A DNA stretch of 64,000 nt from JACPUX01 sp964517465 (lineage in GTDB: Bacteria > Pseudomonadota > Gammaproteobacteria > Burkholderiales > Casimicrobiaceae), in assembly GCA_964517465.1 (NCBI GenBank), contig CAZFEK010000019.1:1-64000 (forward strand). The letters run 5' to 3'. Shown here piece by piece: positions 33,439-42,831 of this stretch. Position numbers and translations under genes: made by a program. Every line of letters begins with the position of its first letter. Position 1 is the stretch's first letter. The notes below the pieces were generated by a model, which saw nothing but the letters and a program-made list of their open reading frames with translations, made no database searches and had not been told where the DNA came from.

Positions 33439-33858
33439 TCAGCCGCGGATGTTGCTTTGGGGCGGGAAGTGCGTCAGCTCCACGCGGGGCAGGGGGGTCC
33501 AGCCGCCGGCGCGATGCTCGGCCACGACGTTGGTGAAGATGCCGCCTCGCACATACCATTTGGCGGTCACGCGCAGGAAGCGGGGGGCGAGCGCCGCGAC
33601 CAAATCGTCCAGAATGCGATTGGTGACGGCTTCATGGAAGGCCCCCTCGTCGCGGTAGGACCACATGTAGAGCTTGAGGCTTTTCAGCTCCACGCAACGG
33701 GCCTCGGGGATGATGTCCAGGGCAAAAACCGCGAAGTCCGGCTGGCCGGTTAGCGGGCACAGGCAGGTAAACTCTGGAATTTCGATGTGAATGTGATAAT
33801 CCCGCCCGGGCTGGGGGTTGGGAAAGGTGTCCAGGGTCTTGCTTGCTTGAGTGCTCAT
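33439..33858 (-). CDS. queF: NADPH-dependent preQ0 reductase (7-cyano-7-deazaguanine reductase)
   Basis: 139 residues, the short unimodular QueF type. It reduces the nitrile of preQ0 to the amine preQ1 in queuosine synthesis. The nucleophilic cysteine is Cys34 in FTCLCPLTGQPDFA, with the catalytic Asp41 seven residues on. The NADPH motif E-x-K-S-L-K is present as ELKSLKLYMWSYRDEGAFHE. Start MSTQASKTL at 33858; the longer upstream frame is antisense to smc. It diverges from smc across 106 bp that hold a symmetric TATAAT element. Confidence 0.94.
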   Translation of the reverse strand: MSTQASKTLDTFPNPQPGRDYHIHIEIPEFTCLCPLTGQPDFAVFALDIIPEARCVELKSLKLYMWSYRDEGAFHEAVTNRILDDLVAALAPRFLRVTAKWYVRGGIFTNVVAEHRAGGWTPLPRVELTHFPPQSNIRG

Positions 33859-33884
33859 GCGGGCAGGAAGGATGGCGGGTTCGG

Positions 33885-33896
33885 GTATAATTATAC
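33885..33896. promoter_or_regulatory. Symmetric -10 element between queF and smc
   Basis: GTATAATTATAC is a perfect 12-bp palindrome that gives TATAAT on both strands (33886-33891 plus; 33895-33890 minus). It is the only good -10 box in the 106-bp divergent gap, 27 bp from queF and about 69 bp from smc. -35 boxes are poor on both sides, so activity may depend on the symmetric -10 or on an activator. Confidence 0.55.
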
Positions 33897-33964
33897 GCTT
33901 TGCCGCCAGGCGCCCCAGCCACTCGGGCAGGGCAAGGCGCGGCGCCTCGATACCTCGAAACCCA

Positions 33965-36900
33965 GTGCGCCTCACCCAGATCAAACTCGCGGGCTTCAAA
34001 TCCTTCGTCGACCCGACGACCATCGGCACCCCGGGCCAGTTGGTGGGCATCGTCGGTCCCAACGGATGCGGCAAGTCCAATGTCATCGATGCCGTGCGCT
34101 GGGTGCTGGGGGAGTCCAAAGCATCCGCGTTGCGCGGTGAGTCGATGCAGGACGTGATTTTCAACGGCGCGGGCGAGCGCAAGCCGGTTGGCCGAGCCAG
34201 CGTCGAATTGGTGTTCGACAACAGCCTGGGGCGCGCTTCCGGGCAATGGTCGCAATTCGCCGAACTTTCGATCAAGCGCGTGCTTTCGCGCGACGGTGAA
34301 TCGAAGTACTACATCAATAACCTCTCGGTGCGCCGCCGCGACATCACCGATCTTTTTCTGGGCACGGGGTTGGGTCCGCGGGCTTACGCCATCATCGAAC
34401 AGGGCATGATCTCGCGCATCATCGAGGCCAAGCCCGAGGAACTGCGGGTCTTTCTGGAAGAGGCGGCGGGCGTTTCGAAGTACAAGGAAAGGCGCAAGGA
34501 GACCGAAGGACGCCTTTCGGATACGCGCGAGAATCTCTCGCGGGTGGAAGACATACGCGGCGAGCTCGCGCAGCAATTGGTGAAACTCGATGCGCAGGCC
34601 AAGGTGGCGGCGGAGTATCGCGAGTTCGAATCCCGGCTCACCACCGCGCAGCGGCTTCTGTGGTTCTCGCGCCAGCAGGACGCGGCGCGGGCGCGCGAGC
34701 GCGCATCGGCGGAAGTGGCCCGGTACCAGGCGGCATTCGAATCGCTGCAATCCGAGCTACGCAGCATCGAGTCGCAGTTGGAAACCCTGCGCGCCGAGGA
34801 AGACGCCGCTCGCGACGCGGTGAACCGCGGACAAGGCGAGTTCTACGGCATCAATGCCGAGGTGCAGCGCCTGGAGCAGCAGCTTGCCTTCCAGCGCGAC
34901 AGCCAGCAACGCTTGGCGCAGCAACTGGCGCAGGCTGAGGGCCAGTTGCAAGGCCTGCGCGGGGAGCGCGGCGAGACCGAAACCCAAGCACAGGCAATGG
35001 AACGCCAGCTCGAAGAGACTTTGGCGCGGCGCGAAGCCACTCAAGAAGCCGCGGTCGCGGCGCAAAGCGCGCTGGCGAATCTCGAAGCACAAGTACATGA
35101 CGCCGTCCGTGTGCTCACCGAGCGAAATGCCGAACTCGCTGCGGTAGAGCAGGCGCGGCAGGTCGCGGAAAATTCTCGTCAGCATGCCAACAAGGCCCTG
35201 GCTCAACTCGCGCAGCGGCGGGAGCGCCTGCTCAATGAAGGGCGCCAGGTGCCGGCCGATCGCAGCGAAGAGCTGGCAATCGTGCAAGAGCAGTGGGAAC
35301 AGGAGCGCGCTGAGGTGGAGGCGCGGGTCCAGGAACTGGAGTCGCTCAAGGCGAGCCTCGAGGACTTGCAACAGCGCTACCGGGATTGTGCCGATTCGGC
35401 GCAAAATGCCGCTGCCGGATTTGCCGAAATGGAAGCCCGCGCCAAGGCGCTGGCGGCGCTGCAAGCCAAACTCGCTCCCGCCGAAGATACCGCGGCGTGG
35501 TTGGCGCGCCAGGGTTTGAGCAACGCGCATCGGCTATGGCAAGTGATCGAAGTCGCCCCAGGGTGGGAAGACGCCCTCGAGGCGGTGCTGCGTGAGCGAC
35601 TCAACGCGGTGGAGGTGGCCCGGCTGGAAGCGGCGCTCGAATGGGCCGAACATCCGGGAAAACTGGCGGTATTCGAACCGCGAGGTGCCGCCCCGGAACC
35701 GGTGGCAGCGGCGCCGGAAACCCTGCTTTCGCGCCTGCAGGCTGCACCGGCGCTCTGGCCCTTGCTTGCTTCCTGGCTGGCGGGCGTGCACTGCTCTCCC
35801 GACTTGGAGACCGCACTATCGCAGCGCGGCGCGCTGACTGCGGGCCAGACGCTGGCAACGCCGCAAGGCCATGTGGTCAGCAGCCAGGGCCTGAGTTTTT
35901 TTGCCCCGGACAACGAATTGCATGGCGTATTGGCGCGCCAACGCGAGCTGGCGGAACTCGAAGAATCGCTCTCGGGGCTGCGCGAATCAGCGCAAGCGGC
36001 CCGCCACGAGCTCTTGGAGGTGGAAGCGCAGCTCAAGGCTCGCCAGGCGCAATACCATTCCGAGCAGATGGCGTCGGCCAGCCAGCAGCGCCGCTGTCAC
36101 GACCTGGAAATGGAACTGGTGCAGTTGAAACAGGCCGAGGAAGTGGCGCGCCGGCGGCGCGAGCAAATCGCTCGCGAACTGGCGGAAGTCGAGGCGCTGG
36201 TTACTCAGGAGCATGCGGCGCGGGAGGAAGCCGAGATCGCGCTGGCGGCGCAGGCCGAAGCGCGGGACGCGCTATTCGCACGCCGGGATGCGGCACAGTT
36301 TGCGCGCAACGAGGCGGAAGTGTCGCTGGCCAAGGGGCGCGAAGCTTTGCGCAGCGCTGAGCACGCGGCGCAGGAGGCACTCTTCATGGGGCGCGCCTGT
36401 CGCGACAAAGCTGCCGATTTGCATCAGCGCTTGCGAAGCCTCGACGAGCAAATCCTGCGCGCCGAAGCCCATCTCAATCAATTGCAGGGTGAACACACCA
36501 ATGTCGATTGGACGCCGATCGAACGCGCCTTGCAGGAAGCCTTGATCCGGCGCCAGCAGGCCGAGCAGGCCTTGGCTGCGGCGCGAGATCGCGAAGCGAC
36601 CGCCAGTGCGCGCTTTCGCCAAGCTCAGGAAGCGCGCCTCTTGGTTGAACAGAAACTGGAACCGGCCCGCAGCAAGATCGAGGAAGCGCGAGTCAAAGAA
36701 AGCGTTGCTCAGACTCAGGAAGAGCAATTTTCCGAGCAATTGCGCGAAGCCGGGGCCGATTTGGTCGGATTGCCCGAACAACTGCAAGCCTGGGGCAAGG
36801 CCTCCACTCTGCCTGGCGAAATTGAACGCTTGCAGGCCGCGATCGTGGCGCTTGGCGCGGTGAACCTCGCCGCGCTAGAAGAGCTGCAGGCGGCGACTGA

Positions 36901-37489
36901 GCGCAAGGACTACCTCGATCGGCAAGCGGCCGACCTCAATGAAGCGATCGAAACCCTGGAGGCCGCCATCCGGCGCATCGATCGCGAGACCCGGGCGCTG
37001 CTGCAGGAAACCTATGACACCGTGAACCGCCACTTCGGCGAACTTTTTCCGGCCCTGTTCGGCGGCGGTCAGGCGCGCCTCTTGCTGACCGGGGAAGAAA
37101 TCCTCGACTCCGGCGTGCAGGTGCTGGCGCAGCCGCCGGGCAAGCGCAATAGTTCGATCCATCTGCTCTCCGGTGGAGAGAAGGCGCTGACCGCGTTGGC
37201 ACTGGTATTTGCAATGTTCCAACTTAACCCGGCCCCCTTCTGCTTGCTCGACGAGGTCGATGCGCCCCTGGATGACCCCAACACCGATCGCTTCTGCGCC
37301 ATGGTCAAGCGCATGGCGCTGGCCCACCCGTCGGGCGGCACGCAGTTCCTGTTCATCAGCCACAACAAAATCACCATGGAAATGGCCAACCAACTGATCG
37401 GGGTGACCATGGCCGAGCCGGGCGTTTCGCGCGTGGTGGCGGTGGATATCAGCGAAGCGCTGCAAATGGCCGAGGCGGCAGCGGCCTGA
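33965..37489 (+). CDS. smc: Chromosome segregation ATPase SMC
   Basis: 1174 residues, the condensin core ATPase. Starting from GTG 33965 gives (M)RLTQIKLAGFKSFVDPTTI, the family's N-terminus; codons further upstream do not resemble SMC. Walker A is GPNGCGKS (32-39 region). A long coiled coil runs on both sides of a hinge near 500-660 (LWQVIEVAPGWEDALEAVLRERL). The C-terminal head has the ABC signature HLLSGGEKALTALAL and Walker B FCLLDEVDAPLDD. It starts the smc-zipA-ligA-galU run. No strong Shine-Dalgarno sequence is visible before the GTG, so the exact start is slightly uncertain. Confidence 0.95.
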   Translation: MRLTQIKLAGFKSFVDPTTIGTPGQLVGIVGPNGCGKSNVIDAVRWVLGESKASALRGESMQDVIFNGAGERKPVGRASVELVFDNSLGRASGQWSQFAELSIKRVLSRDGESKYYINNLSVRRRDITDLFLGTGLGPRAYAIIEQGMISRIIEAKPEELRVFLEEAAGVSKYKERRKETEGRLSDTRENLSRVEDIRGELAQQLVKLDAQAKVAAEYREFESRLTTAQRLLWFSRQQDAARARERASAEVARYQAAFESLQSELRSIESQLETLRAEEDAARDAVNRGQGEFYGINAEVQRLEQQLAFQRDSQQRLAQQLAQAEGQLQGLRGERGETETQAQAMERQLEETLARREATQEAAVAAQSALANLEAQVHDAVRVLTERNAELAAVEQARQVAENSRQHANKALAQLAQRRERLLNEGRQVPADRSEELAIVQEQWEQERAEVEARVQELESLKASLEDLQQRYRDCADSAQNAAAGFAEMEARAKALAALQAKLAPAEDTAAWLARQGLSNAHRLWQVIEVAPGWEDALEAVLRERLNAVEVARLEAALEWAEHPGKLAVFEPRGAAPEPVAAAPETLLSRLQAAPALWPLLASWLAGVHCSPDLETALSQRGALTAGQTLATPQGHVVSSQGLSFFAPDNELHGVLARQRELAELEESLSGLRESAQAARHELLEVEAQLKARQAQYHSEQMASASQQRRCHDLEMELVQLKQAEEVARRRREQIARELAEVEALVTQEHAAREEAEIALAAQAEARDALFARRDAAQFARNEAEVSLAKGREALRSAEHAAQEALFMGRACRDKAADLHQRLRSLDEQILRAEAHLNQLQGEHTNVDWTPIERALQEALIRRQQAEQALAAARDREATASARFRQAQEARLLVEQKLEPARSKIEEARVKESVAQTQEEQFSEQLREAGADLVGLPEQLQAWGKASTLPGEIERLQAAIVALGAVNLAALEELQAATERKDYLDRQAADLNEAIETLEAAIRRIDRETRALLQETYDTVNRHFGELFPALFGGGQARLLLTGEEILDSGVQVLAQPPGKRNSSIHLLSGGEKALTALALVFAMFQLNPAPFCLLDEVDAPLDDPNTDRFCAMVKRMALAHPSGGTQFLFISHNKITMEMANQLIGVTMAEPGVSRVVAVDISEALQMAEAAAA

Positions 37490-37563
37490 AGCGCGGGTCG
37501 GCGAAGTTCAGCGGCGTCCGCAGCGAGTGCAGTTGCAGTCGATCGCGCTATAATCCACAGGCC

Positions 37564-38760
37564 ATGAGCTCGCTGCAAATCGGACTGCTGGTGATCGCGG
37601 GGATCGCGGTCGCCGCGGTTTATCTCTACAACTTGTTCGAAGAGCGCCGAGTCCAGCGGCGCATGGACAGCGCTTTTCAAAAGCCGGAAGACGTGCTGCT
37701 TGCTCCGCGAAGCACATCGGCGCCGCGCATCGAGCCGAGCATCGAAGCGAACCTCGTTTCGGAAACGCCGGCCGGGGCCGAGGAGGTAATCGTTTCGCTC
37801 AGCCGCGAGGCGGCAGCTGCCTCGACCGAGGCTGCGCCGACCGCGGAAGCCATGCCCGCAGTCGAAACCATAGATCGCGAGCCGACGGCCCAAGCCGCCG
37901 ACGAAACGCATGCCGGCGCTCCAGCTCGCTTTTCGCGAGAGGCGCGCGAACCCGATCCGGTGATCGAGAGTCTGGCCTATTTCAGTTTCGCCGAACCGCG
38001 AGACGCGGCAGATCTGATCGAAGCATCGGTCTCCCCCGAAGGCGCGGAGCTTTCGTGGTACGGACGCTCGGCAAGCGAGGGCAGGTGGCGTTTGCTTGCT
38101 GCAGGGCCTTATGGCGAGTGCCTAGAGATGGCGGCGGGCCTTTTGCTTGCCAACCGCCAGGGCGCGGTGAGCCGTTTGGCTTTGCGCAGCTTTCTCGAAA
38201 CGATGGGTGATCTGGCCAAGCGCGTCGAGGCGACCCTGATGGTTCCCGAGGCAAGCGCCGAATCGGCGCGCGCCGATGCTCTGGACAAGGCCTGTGCGGC
38301 GGTTGACGTGCAGATCGGTCTTTCGCTGCTGCGCCGCGATGTCGCGGTCATAGCCGGCACGAGACTGCGCGGCGTGGCCGAAAGCGCGGGATTCCGGCTC
38401 AATGGGCAAGGCGGCTTCGACTATCTGCTCGACGAGGACGGCCGATTGATGTTCCAGCTCTTGGACATGGGCGGTCGGCCGCTTACCGCGGATAGCCTGA
38501 AGACGCTCCAGTTCACGGGTGTGACGCTGCTCCTCGACGTGCCTCGAATTGTCGAGCCCCTGAAGGCTTTCGATCAAATGCGCTTGGTCGCGCGCCGCCT
38601 GGCGAGCACGCTCGAAGCCAGTTTGGTCGATGACGCGCGCCAGCCCCTTGCCGATGCGGCACTGGCGGCGATTCGCTCCCAACTGCAACAGGCTTGCGCC
38701 ACGCTGCGGGACATGCAAGTCGAGCCCGGCGGCGCGCGGGCACTGCGTCTTTTTTCCTGA
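37564..38760 (+). CDS. zipA: ZipA-like cell-division protein
   Basis: 398 residues. One N-terminal membrane span (about 5-23, LQIGLLVIAGIAVAAVYLYN) with a short basic cytoplasmic patch (EERRVQRRMD), a low-complexity Ala/Glu/Pro linker (about 45-135) and a C-terminal domain (about 250-395) resembling the ZipA FtsZ-binding fold (QIGLSLLRRD, FRLNGQGGFDYLLDEDGRLMF, VTLLLDVPRI). The smc-zipA-ligA order is conserved in beta- and gammaproteobacteria and supports the call. The role is to tether FtsZ to the membrane. Confidence 0.82.
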   Translation: MSSLQIGLLVIAGIAVAAVYLYNLFEERRVQRRMDSAFQKPEDVLLAPRSTSAPRIEPSIEANLVSETPAGAEEVIVSLSREAAAASTEAAPTAEAMPAVETIDREPTAQAADETHAGAPARFSREAREPDPVIESLAYFSFAEPRDAADLIEASVSPEGAELSWYGRSASEGRWRLLAAGPYGECLEMAAGLLLANRQGAVSRLALRSFLETMGDLAKRVEATLMVPEASAESARADALDKACAAVDVQIGLSLLRRDVAVIAGTRLRGVAESAGFRLNGQGGFDYLLDEDGRLMFQLLDMGGRPLTADSLKTLQFTGVTLLLDVPRIVEPLKAFDQMRLVARRLASTLEASLVDDARQPLADAALAAIRSQLQQACATLRDMQVEPGGARALRLFS

Positions 38761-38764
38761 GCGC

Positions 38765-40795
38765 ATGAATATCCCCGCGGCGGCGCAAACCGAAGCCGAG
38801 CGGCTGCGGCAAGCGATCGAGCATCACAACTACTGTTATTACGTGCTCGATGCGCCGGAGATTTCCGACGCCGATTTCGACGCACTCTTTCGCCGCCTCC
38901 AAGATCTCGAGCAAAGATACCCCGAACTCGCTACGCCGGATTCGCCCACCCAGCGCGTGGGCGCAGCGCCGCGCGCGGATTTCGCCAGCATCGTTCACCG
39001 GGTGCCGATGCTTTCCCTCAACAACGCCTTCGCCGACGAGGAAGTGCAGGCTTTCGACCGGCGCGTGCGAGAGGGTCTGGAAGTTCCAAGCGTAGCTTAC
39101 AGCGTAGAGCCGAAATTCGACGGTCTGGCGGTGAGCCTGCGCTACCAAGACGGAGTGCTGGTTGCCGGCGCAACTCGCGGTGATGGCTTTAGCGGAGAGG
39201 ATGTCACCGCCAACTTGCGCACCGTGAAAGCGATTCCCCTGCGTCTGGAGGGCGCGAGTGTTCCGCGGCTCTTGGAGGTTCGCGGCGAAGTGTTGATGCT
39301 CAAACGCGATTTTGCCGCCCTCAACGCCCAGCAGGAGGCGGCGGGAGAGAAACTTTTCGCCAATCCGCGCAACGCCGCAGCAGGTGCTTTGCGCCAGCTC
39401 GATGCGCGCATCACCGCCACACGACGGCTTACTTTTTTTGCCTACGGGTTGGGCGAGGTCAAGTGGGAGGGCCGGGCACCGAGGCGGCACAGCGAGGTCA
39501 TGGAGCGGTTGGCCGCGTGGCATCTGCCGGTGACGGCGGAGCGCCGGGTGGTCGAAGGTGTCGCCGGTTTGCTGCGCTATTATCGCGAACTGGGCGCAAG
39601 GCGATCCGCCTTGCCCTTCGAAATCGACGGCGTGGTGTACAAAGTGGATGATTTGGCGCAGCAGGAGAACCTGGGATTCGTCTCCCGGGCGCCGCGTTTT
39701 GCCGTCGCGCATAAATTTCCGGCCGAAGAAATGGCGACGGAAGTGTTGGGCATCGATGTGCAGGTGGGACGCACCGGCGCGATTACGCCGGTAGCGCGTT
39801 TGAAGCCGGTGTTCGTGGGCGGAGTGACCGTCACCAATGCCACTTTGCACAACGAAGACGAAGTGCGGCGCAAGGACGTGCACATCGGCGACACCGTCAT
39901 CGTGCGGCGGGCCGGCGATGTCATTCCCGAAGTGGCCCGCGTGCTCGTCGACCAGCGCCCCGGGCAAGCCAGCCGTTTCGTCATGCCTACCCATTGCCCG
40001 GTCTGCGGTTCGGCCATCTTGCGCCTGCCCGATGAGGCGGTGGCCCGGTGCACCGGAGGGCTTTATTGCCCGGCGCAGCGCAAACAGGCCCTGCTGCATT
40101 TCGCCTCGCGCCGCGCCATGGATATCGAGGGCTTGGGCGAGAAGCTGGTAGATCAACTGGTGGATCTCGATCGGGTGAAGACGCCGGCCGATCTCTACCA
40201 CCTGGATCTGCCGGACTTGGCCGGGCTCGAACGTATGGCGGAGAAGTCCGGGGCGAATGTGCTGGCGGCTATCGCCAAAAGCAAAAACACGACTTTGGCG
40301 CGTTTCATCTATGCCTTGGGGATACGCCATGTGGGCGAATCCACGGCCAAGGACTTGGCCCGGCATTTCGGCGAACTGAATGCGCTGATGGCGGCTGACG
40401 AAGCGGCGCTGCTTGAGGCGCGCGACGTCGGACCGGTGCTGGCACAGAGCATCCGCCGCTTTTTCGCCGAAGGGCACAACCGCGAGGTGATCGCCGCGCT
40501 GCGCGCGGCCGGTGTATCCTGGAATGAAGGCGCTGGGGAGGCGAACCCGGGCGGCCGAGTTTTTGCCGGCCAGAGCTTCGTGCTTACCGGAACTTTGCCC
40601 GGCATGAGCCGCGAGGAAGCCAAGGCGAAGATCGAAGCGGCGGGAGGCAAGGTGTCGGGCAGCGTTTCGAAGAAGACCGACTTCGTGCTGGCCGGCAGCG
40701 AAGCCGGCAGCAAGCTCGATCGGGCGCAGGAACTCGGAATCAAAGTGATCGACGAAAGCGAATTTTTGCAAATGCTGGAGGGAGCAAGCGAATGA
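38765..40795 (+). CDS. ligA: NAD-dependent DNA ligase
   Basis: 676 residues with the full LigA layout: domain Ia (about 1-70), the adenylation domain with catalytic Lys117 in VEPKFDGLAVSLRY, an OB fold (FAVAHKFPAEE at its border), a four-cysteine zinc finger (CPVCGS...C...C in GLYCPAQ), helix-hairpin-helix repeats (IEGLGEKLVDQLVD, IRHVGESTAKDLA) and a C-terminal BRCT domain (about 600-676, GQSFVLTGTLPGMSREEA). ATG 38765 is four bases after the zipA stop. Its TGA overlaps the galU ATG by four bases. Confidence 0.97.
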   Translation: MNIPAAAQTEAERLRQAIEHHNYCYYVLDAPEISDADFDALFRRLQDLEQRYPELATPDSPTQRVGAAPRADFASIVHRVPMLSLNNAFADEEVQAFDRRVREGLEVPSVAYSVEPKFDGLAVSLRYQDGVLVAGATRGDGFSGEDVTANLRTVKAIPLRLEGASVPRLLEVRGEVLMLKRDFAALNAQQEAAGEKLFANPRNAAAGALRQLDARITATRRLTFFAYGLGEVKWEGRAPRRHSEVMERLAAWHLPVTAERRVVEGVAGLLRYYRELGARRSALPFEIDGVVYKVDDLAQQENLGFVSRAPRFAVAHKFPAEEMATEVLGIDVQVGRTGAITPVARLKPVFVGGVTVTNATLHNEDEVRRKDVHIGDTVIVRRAGDVIPEVARVLVDQRPGQASRFVMPTHCPVCGSAILRLPDEAVARCTGGLYCPAQRKQALLHFASRRAMDIEGLGEKLVDQLVDLDRVKTPADLYHLDLPDLAGLERMAEKSGANVLAAIAKSKNTTLARFIYALGIRHVGESTAKDLARHFGELNALMAADEAALLEARDVGPVLAQSIRRFFAEGHNREVIAALRAAGVSWNEGAGEANPGGRVFAGQSFVLTGTLPGMSREEAKAKIEAAGGKVSGSVSKKTDFVLAGSEAGSKLDRAQELGIKVIDESEFLQMLEGASE

Positions 40796-41661
40796 ATCGA
40801 GTGCACAAGGCCGTTTTTCCGGTGGCGGGGCTAGGCAGCCGCTTCTTGCCCGTGACCAAGGCAAGCCCGAAAGAAATGTTGCCCATCGTGGACAAGCCGT
40901 TGATCCAATTTGCGGTGGAAGAGGCGGCGGCGGCGGGCATCACGGACATGATCTTCATTACCGGGCGCAACAAGCGCGCCATCGAAGACCATTTCGACAA
41001 GGCCTATGAGCTCGAAACCGAACTGGCCATGCGCAACAAAAACGAGTTGCTGGAAATGGTGCGCTCGGTGGCGCCCAAAGGCATCAACTGCATCTACATC
41101 CGGCAGGTGGAAGCGCTGGGCTTGGGGCATGCGGTGCTGTGCGCTGCGCCGGTGGTGAACGACGAACCCTTCGCCGTGATTCTCGCCGACGATCTGATCG
41201 ACGCTCACGTGCCGGTGATGCGCCAGATGACCGAGCTCTACGGCCGCGAAGGCAAGTCCATCATCGGCGTGCGCCAAGTCGAGCGCTCCGAGACCGCTTC
41301 CTACGGCATCGTCAAGGTTCAATCCGAGGGCGAAAAGTATTCGCCCATCACCGGGATCGTGGAGAAGCCCAAACCCGAGATGGCGCCCTCGACCCTGGCG
41401 GTGACCGGCCGCTATTTGCTGCGACCGGCGATCTTCAAACACCTGCGCGACATCCAGCCGGGTGCGGGCGGGGAGATCCAGCTCACCGACGGCATCGCCC
41501 GGCTCCTGAAGGAAGAAGCGGCGCTCGCTTACCGTTTTGACGGGACGACCTACGATTGCGGCAGCAAGATCGGCTACGTTCAGGCCACCATTGCTTATGG
41601 TTTGAAGCATCCGGAGACGGCGGTGCCGCTGCGCGAATTTCTGGGGACGATTTTGGCATGA
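40792..41661 (+). CDS. galU: UTP-glucose-1-phosphate uridylyltransferase
   Basis: 289 residues; makes UDP-glucose from UTP and glucose-1-phosphate. The nucleotide motif VFPVAGLGSRFLPVTKASPKEM, the KPLIQFAVEEA segment and VEKPKPE are standard for GalU. Overlaps at both ends (ATGA with ligA, ATGA with the SGNH hydrolase gene) show that the housekeeping run is coupled to the start of the polysaccharide locus. UDP-glucose feeds UDP-glucuronate and then UDP-xylose through the decarboxylase at 57186, though the UDP-glucose dehydrogenase gene is not in the window. Confidence 0.96.
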   Translation: MNRVHKAVFPVAGLGSRFLPVTKASPKEMLPIVDKPLIQFAVEEAAAAGITDMIFITGRNKRAIEDHFDKAYELETELAMRNKNELLEMVRSVAPKGINCIYIRQVEALGLGHAVLCAAPVVNDEPFAVILADDLIDAHVPVMRQMTELYGREGKSIIGVRQVERSETASYGIVKVQSEGEKYSPITGIVEKPKPEMAPSTLAVTGRYLLRPAIFKHLRDIQPGAGGEIQLTDGIARLLKEEAALAYRFDGTTYDCGSKIGYVQATIAYGLKHPETAVPLREFLGTILA

Positions 41662-42821
41662 CGCGCCGCCAGGCATCGCGTACCCCCGAACGCGAACGTC
41701 AGTTGCGCCGACTGGCCGTGCTCTTGGCTTTGTCTTTCGTTTTTGCGATCGGTGAAATCGGACTGCGGGTATATGCGCGTCTGACGAGCTACATACCCAA
41801 GGTCGATCTCTATGACGCGCCTCATTACCTCCTGGGGCGCGCGCTAGTGCCCGGGGCGAGCTTCGAGTCGAAGGCCGGCAGCGTTCACGTCAATTCACTC
41901 GGTTTTCGCGGCAAGGAGTTTGCGTCCAAAAAACCGGAGGGTACGTATCGCATCGCGGCTTTGGGTGGGTCGACAACTTTTGGCTACTACCCGGCCACTT
42001 CCAGCGATGAGACGGCTTACCCGGCGGTGCTGGAGAGACTGCTGAACGAAGGCAAACCGAACACCCTGGTCCGGCGATACGAAGTGATCAATGCCGGCGT
42101 TCCCGGATATTCGCTGCGCTCCTCCCTGCAGAATTTGGCTTCGCGGCTGCTCTATTTCGATCCGGACATGGTGGTCGTCTACCACGCGACCAACGATGTC
42201 GCCCGTTATGGGAACGAGGATGGTCTCAGCAAGCCGCTGTTGAATCAGTTTGTGCCGCAGGGCGTTATTCCAGGCCTGCTGGACCAGGTCATGGGCTGGT
42301 CCTACCTGTTCCAAGAATTGCGGTTTACGCTTGGAACGCGACTGATCGGCGGTCTGTTTGGATCGCGCGGATCCACTGAGCCGAAGCCATGGCGATATGA
42401 CCCGCGCTACGAGGAGGCCTTTCGCCGCGATTTGAACAACCTCGTCACTCTGGCCAAAGCCAACGGCGTCCTGCCCGTGCTGGCTACACAGTCGATTGCC
42501 TTCACGGAAAAAACCGATTTCGCCAAGCTGACCGAGGACGAGCGAAAGATGTTGTTCGACCGCCCCGCGATTTTCTACGCGACGATTCCCGGTCCCGAGC
42601 GTTTTCGAGTCTTCCAGCGCTACAACCAAGCTATCCGGGATACTGCCGCCCTTCATCGGCTACCCCTCGCCGATGTCGATCGCGCCGTTCCCAAAACACC
42701 GCGGTTTCACTACGACTATTGCCACCTCACCGATGAGGGCACGGCCATGCAGGCGGCGGTCATTCAACAGGCGATCCATTCGGCCGGCCCGGCGGCCACG
42801 CAGCCCACAACACATCGATAG
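41658..42821 (+). CDS. Membrane-anchored SGNH/GDSL hydrolase
   Basis: 387 residues with one N-terminal membrane span (about 18-38) and an extracytoplasmic SGNH domain. The nucleophile Ser105 is in IAALGGSTTFGY, the oxyanion Gly lies in INAGVPGYSLRSS, Asn is in YHATNDV, and the Asp353-x-x-His356 pair is in DYCHLTDEG. In polysaccharide loci such enzymes usually add or remove O-acetyl groups on the glycan. It overlaps galU (ATGA) and is followed 10 bp later by a glycosyltransferase. The exact substrate is unknown. Confidence 0.85.
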   Translation: MTRRQASRTPERERQLRRLAVLLALSFVFAIGEIGLRVYARLTSYIPKVDLYDAPHYLLGRALVPGASFESKAGSVHVNSLGFRGKEFASKKPEGTYRIAALGGSTTFGYYPATSSDETAYPAVLERLLNEGKPNTLVRRYEVINAGVPGYSLRSSLQNLASRLLYFDPDMVVVYHATNDVARYGNEDGLSKPLLNQFVPQGVIPGLLDQVMGWSYLFQELRFTLGTRLIGGLFGSRGSTEPKPWRYDPRYEEAFRRDLNNLVTLAKANGVLPVLATQSIAFTEKTDFAKLTEDERKMLFDRPAIFYATIPGPERFRVFQRYNQAIRDTAALHRLPLADVDRAVPKTPRFHYDYCHLTDEGTAMQAAVIQQAIHSAGPAATQPTTHR

Positions 42822-42831
42822 CGAGACGGCC

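Noticed and set aside
38513..40864. A 783-codon minus-strand frame opposite ligA
   Set aside because: ligA is complete with all domains; the antisense frame has no motif and a composition set by complementing codon bias.
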